Positions 3,637-5,678 of a stretch of 5,678 nt of DNA are shown one piece after another. Numbering within the stretch: position 1 is the first letter of the stretch; each line of letters begins with the position of its first letter. Both the position numbers and the translations under genes were made by a program. Origin of the DNA: Syntrophaceae bacterium (GTDB lineage: Bacteria; Desulfobacterota; SM23-61); contig PMCE01000403.1 in the NCBI GenBank assembly GCA_003154025.1, forward strand, positions 6,967 to 12,644, in the 5' to 3' direction. The notes below the pieces were generated by a model. It was not told the origin of the DNA. It did no database searches and was given only the letters and a program-made list of their open reading frames with translations.

Positions 3637-5678
3637 ATGCCTCGCGACATCCCTGTGGGAAATGAACGGTTGCTGGTCTGTTTTGATGAGAGCTATTGCC
3701 TCCGGGATCTCTATTTTCCCCATGTAGGTCAAGAAAACCATATCGGCGGAAATTTTTTCCGGTTCGGTGTCTGGGTGGAGAATGAATTTTCCTGGGTCGG
3801 GCCGGAATGGAAACGGGACTTCCGGTACCATCCGGATACGCTGGTGACCCAGGTCAGCCTCTATCATGAACGTCTGGGTCTGCTCCTGACCTGCCGGGAC
3901 GCGGTGGATTTCCACGAGAATGTTTACCTGCGGGAAATCACGGTTGAAAACCTGGTTCCCCGGGCGAGAGAGATTCGCCTCTTTTTCACCCAGGATTTCG
4001 ACATCTCGGGAAACAATGTGGGTGACACCGCCGCCTTTGACCCGGTGAGCAAGGGGCTTGTCCATTACAAAGGGGCGCGCTATTTTCTCGTCAACGGGTT
4101 TCCGGCAGGGGGAAAGGGCCTTTCCCAGTTCGCGATAGGCCAAAAAAGGATTGCCGGTCGGGAAGGGACTTTCAAGGATGCGGAAGACGGGACGCTCTCC
4201 GGAAACACCATTGCCCAAGGGTCGGTGGATTCCGTCGCCGGCCTGACCCTGCAACTGGAAGGAACGTCCCGCGGGAAAGCCTACTACTGGATTGCCGTCG
4301 GCCAGGAATGGCCGGAAGTCCGCCGTCTGGACGCCGTGGTCCGGGAAAGGGGGCCGGAGCACCTGTTGAAAAGGACCCACGATTACTGGATCCTCTGGGT
4401 GCGCAAGGAAACTCCCCCTCTGGAAAATCTTCCCGAGTTCGTCGGCCAGCTTTACCGGCGCAGCCTCCTGCTCCTCAAGACCCAGATCGATTGGAAGGGC
4501 GGAATTGTGGCCGCCAATGACTCGGACATCATCCGCTTTTCCCGGGACACCTACTCTTATGTTTGGCCCCGGGACGCTGCGCTGGCGGCCAGCGCCCTGG
4601 ATTTTGCCGGCTATTCCCAAATAACCCAAGGTTTCTACCAGTTCGCCGCCGAGACCATATCCAAAGAAGGGTACTTCCTGCATAAATACAACCCCGACGG
4701 AACCCTGGCCTCTTCCTGGCATCCCTGGTTCCAGGACGGCATCGAACAGCTTCCCATCCAGGAGGACGAGACCGCCCTGGTTCTCTGGGCTCTCTGGAAC
4801 CACTTCGTTCTCCACCGGGACATCGAGTTTATCAAACCCTTTTACCGGCCCCTCATCAAGAAGGCCGCCGACTTTATCTGTTCCTACCGCGACCCTCAGA
4901 CCGGCTTGCCCCAAGCCAGCTATGACTTGTGGGAGGAACGGAGGGGAATCTTGAGTTTTACCGTGGGGGCGATTTTCGGCGGTCTCCTCGCCGCTTCGCT
5001 CTTCTGCACCGTATTCGGGGAAGAGGACATCGCTGACCGCTACCGGAAAGTAGCCGCGGAAATCCGGGATGCCGCTTCGCTGCATCTGTGGCGGCCGGAG
5101 TTGAACCGGTTCTGCCGGATGATTTCCCGCAACCGAGACGGGAGCCTGGAAGTGGACGGGACCTGCGACGCCAGCCTCTGGGGCCTTTTTGCCTTTGGCC
5201 TCTATCCCGTGGACCATCCCAAGATCGCCCCTACCTTTGCCGCTCTGCGGGAAAAACTCTGGGTCCCGACCCCGGTCGGGGGTATGGCCCGGTATGAAAA
5301 CGATCCCTACATGCGGGTGAGCCCCAAGGTTCCGGGGAATCCCTGGTTCATCTGCACTCTCTGGCTGGCGGACTACTGCATCGAGAAAGCCAAGGATGAG
5401 GGAGAACTCGCACCGGCCCTGGAGATCCTGAAATGGGCAAGCGATCATGCGCTGCCCTCCGGGGTCATGGCCGAACAGATCGACCCCGTAACCGGGGCCC
5501 CGCTTTCGGTCTCCCCCCTCACCTGGAGCCATGCCTCATTTGTCTCCACCGCCCAGCGGCTCCTCCGAAAATTGGCCCGCATGAAGGTCTGCCCCGAGTG
5601 CGGCTCGTCCCTCATGGCCCGCAGCCGCAGCGAAGACTGGGTGGAGAAGCTATTCGCCCAAACCTGCGATTCCGTTCA
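3637..5678 (+). CDS. Glycoside hydrolase family 15 (glucoamylase-like) protein with C-terminal zinc-ribbon-like extension (3' end cut off by window)
   Basis: I translated this frame by hand: it is open from the ATG at 3637, preceded by AGGAG at 3626-3630, to the window edge, giving 680 codons with no stop. No signal peptide is seen, so the enzyme is probably cytoplasmic. Residues 1-270 form the N-terminal beta-sandwich region of bacterial GH15 enzymes (RDIPVGNERLLVCFD, RDLYFPHVGQENHIGG, FRFGVWVE). The (alpha/alpha)6 barrel follows: VWPRDAA (309-315), SWHPWFQDG (360-368), IQEDETALVLW (374-384), YDLWEERRG (429-437), DGTCDASLWGL (507-517) and GGMARYENDPY (548-558). By alignment to fungal glucoamylase, E433 in LWEE is the general acid and E613 in MAEQIDP is the base; the closing LTWSHA is at 628-633. 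The family hydrolyses alpha-glucosidic bonds of maltooligosaccharides, isomaltose or trehalose, releasing glucose; which one is unknown. After the barrel, C652-P-E-C655-G starts an apparent zinc ribbon. The gene is divergent from the lipoprotein pair. Confidence 0.9.
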   Translation, partial: MPRDIPVGNERLLVCFDESYCLRDLYFPHVGQENHIGGNFFRFGVWVENEFSWVGPEWKRDFRYHPDTLVTQVSLYHERLGLLLTCRDAVDFHENVYLREITVENLVPRAREIRLFFTQDFDISGNNVGDTAAFDPVSKGLVHYKGARYFLVNGFPAGGKGLSQFAIGQKRIAGREGTFKDAEDGTLSGNTIAQGSVDSVAGLTLQLEGTSRGKAYYWIAVGQEWPEVRRLDAVVRERGPEHLLKRTHDYWILWVRKETPPLENLPEFVGQLYRRSLLLLKTQIDWKGGIVAANDSDIIRFSRDTYSYVWPRDAALAASALDFAGYSQITQGFYQFAAETISKEGYFLHKYNPDGTLASSWHPWFQDGIEQLPIQEDETALVLWALWNHFVLHRDIEFIKPFYRPLIKKAADFICSYRDPQTGLPQASYDLWEERRGILSFTVGAIFGGLLAASLFCTVFGEEDIADRYRKVAAEIRDAASLHLWRPELNRFCRMISRNRDGSLEVDGTCDASLWGLFAFGLYPVDHPKIAPTFAALREKLWVPTPVGGMARYENDPYMRVSPKVPGNPWFICTLWLADYCIEKAKDEGELAPALEILKWASDHALPSGVMAEQIDPVTGAPLSVSPLTWSHASFVSTAQRLLRKLARMKVCPECGSSLMARSRSEDWVEKLFAQTCDSV

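Noticed and set aside
3493..5532. A 679-codon open frame on the minus strand opposite the GH15 gene
   Set aside because: The plus-strand frame carries every GH15 motif and both catalytic residues. The antisense frame is a by-product of GC-rich codon use and its product (rich in Gly, Pro, Arg) matches no family I recognise.

Overview
The window is 5,678 bases of GC-rich bacterial DNA with seven genes packed closely together. It most resembles a Gram-negative anaerobe, perhaps from the Desulfobacterota or a neighbouring phylum. That placement is inferred from three things: an aldo/keto reductase with a two-cluster ferredoxin tail, a pair of Slp-family outer-membrane lipoproteins, and the overall gene style. 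There is no rRNA or other marker here to confirm it. I see no tRNA, rRNA, CRISPR array, transposase or phage gene.

Left part (1-2402, all + strand). The window opens inside an aldo/keto reductase whose C-terminal ferredoxin-like domain is complete (1-432). A DinB-fold protein follows after 25 bases (458-928), probably in the same transcript. A 174-base gap (929-1102) carries two inverted repeats. Next comes a SAM-dependent O-methyltransferase of the winged-helix plus Rossmann type; I set its start at 1103 rather than at the more upstream ATG. A 97-base gap with a GC-only hairpin leads to a 70-residue protein resembling the Cse60-type small-protein family (2190-2402).

Middle (2412-3430, - strand). 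Two Slp-family lipoprotein genes form a coupled pair with a 4-base ATGA overlap. They are transcribed leftwards from an extended -10 promoter near 3496-3504. The second paralogue ends in a striking Tyr/Pro/Trp-rich tail. The pair converges on the small gene, with only 9 bases between the two stop codons.

Right part (3637-5678, + strand, runs off the edge). A glycoside hydrolase family 15 (glucoamylase-like) enzyme diverges from the lipoprotein pair. Both catalytic glutamates are visible. The reading frame stays open past the end of the catalytic domain into a Cys-x2-Cys motif that looks like the first half of a zinc ribbon, an unusual addition to this family.

The genes do not form one obvious pathway. 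They read as a set of small housekeeping or accessory transcription units: redox, a DinB-fold protein, methyl transfer, envelope lipoproteins and alpha-glucan breakdown. I found no clear evidence of a new multi-gene system. The observations most worth checking are the GH15-zinc ribbon fusion, the lipoprotein pair with its aromatic tail, and the palindromic intergenic elements.
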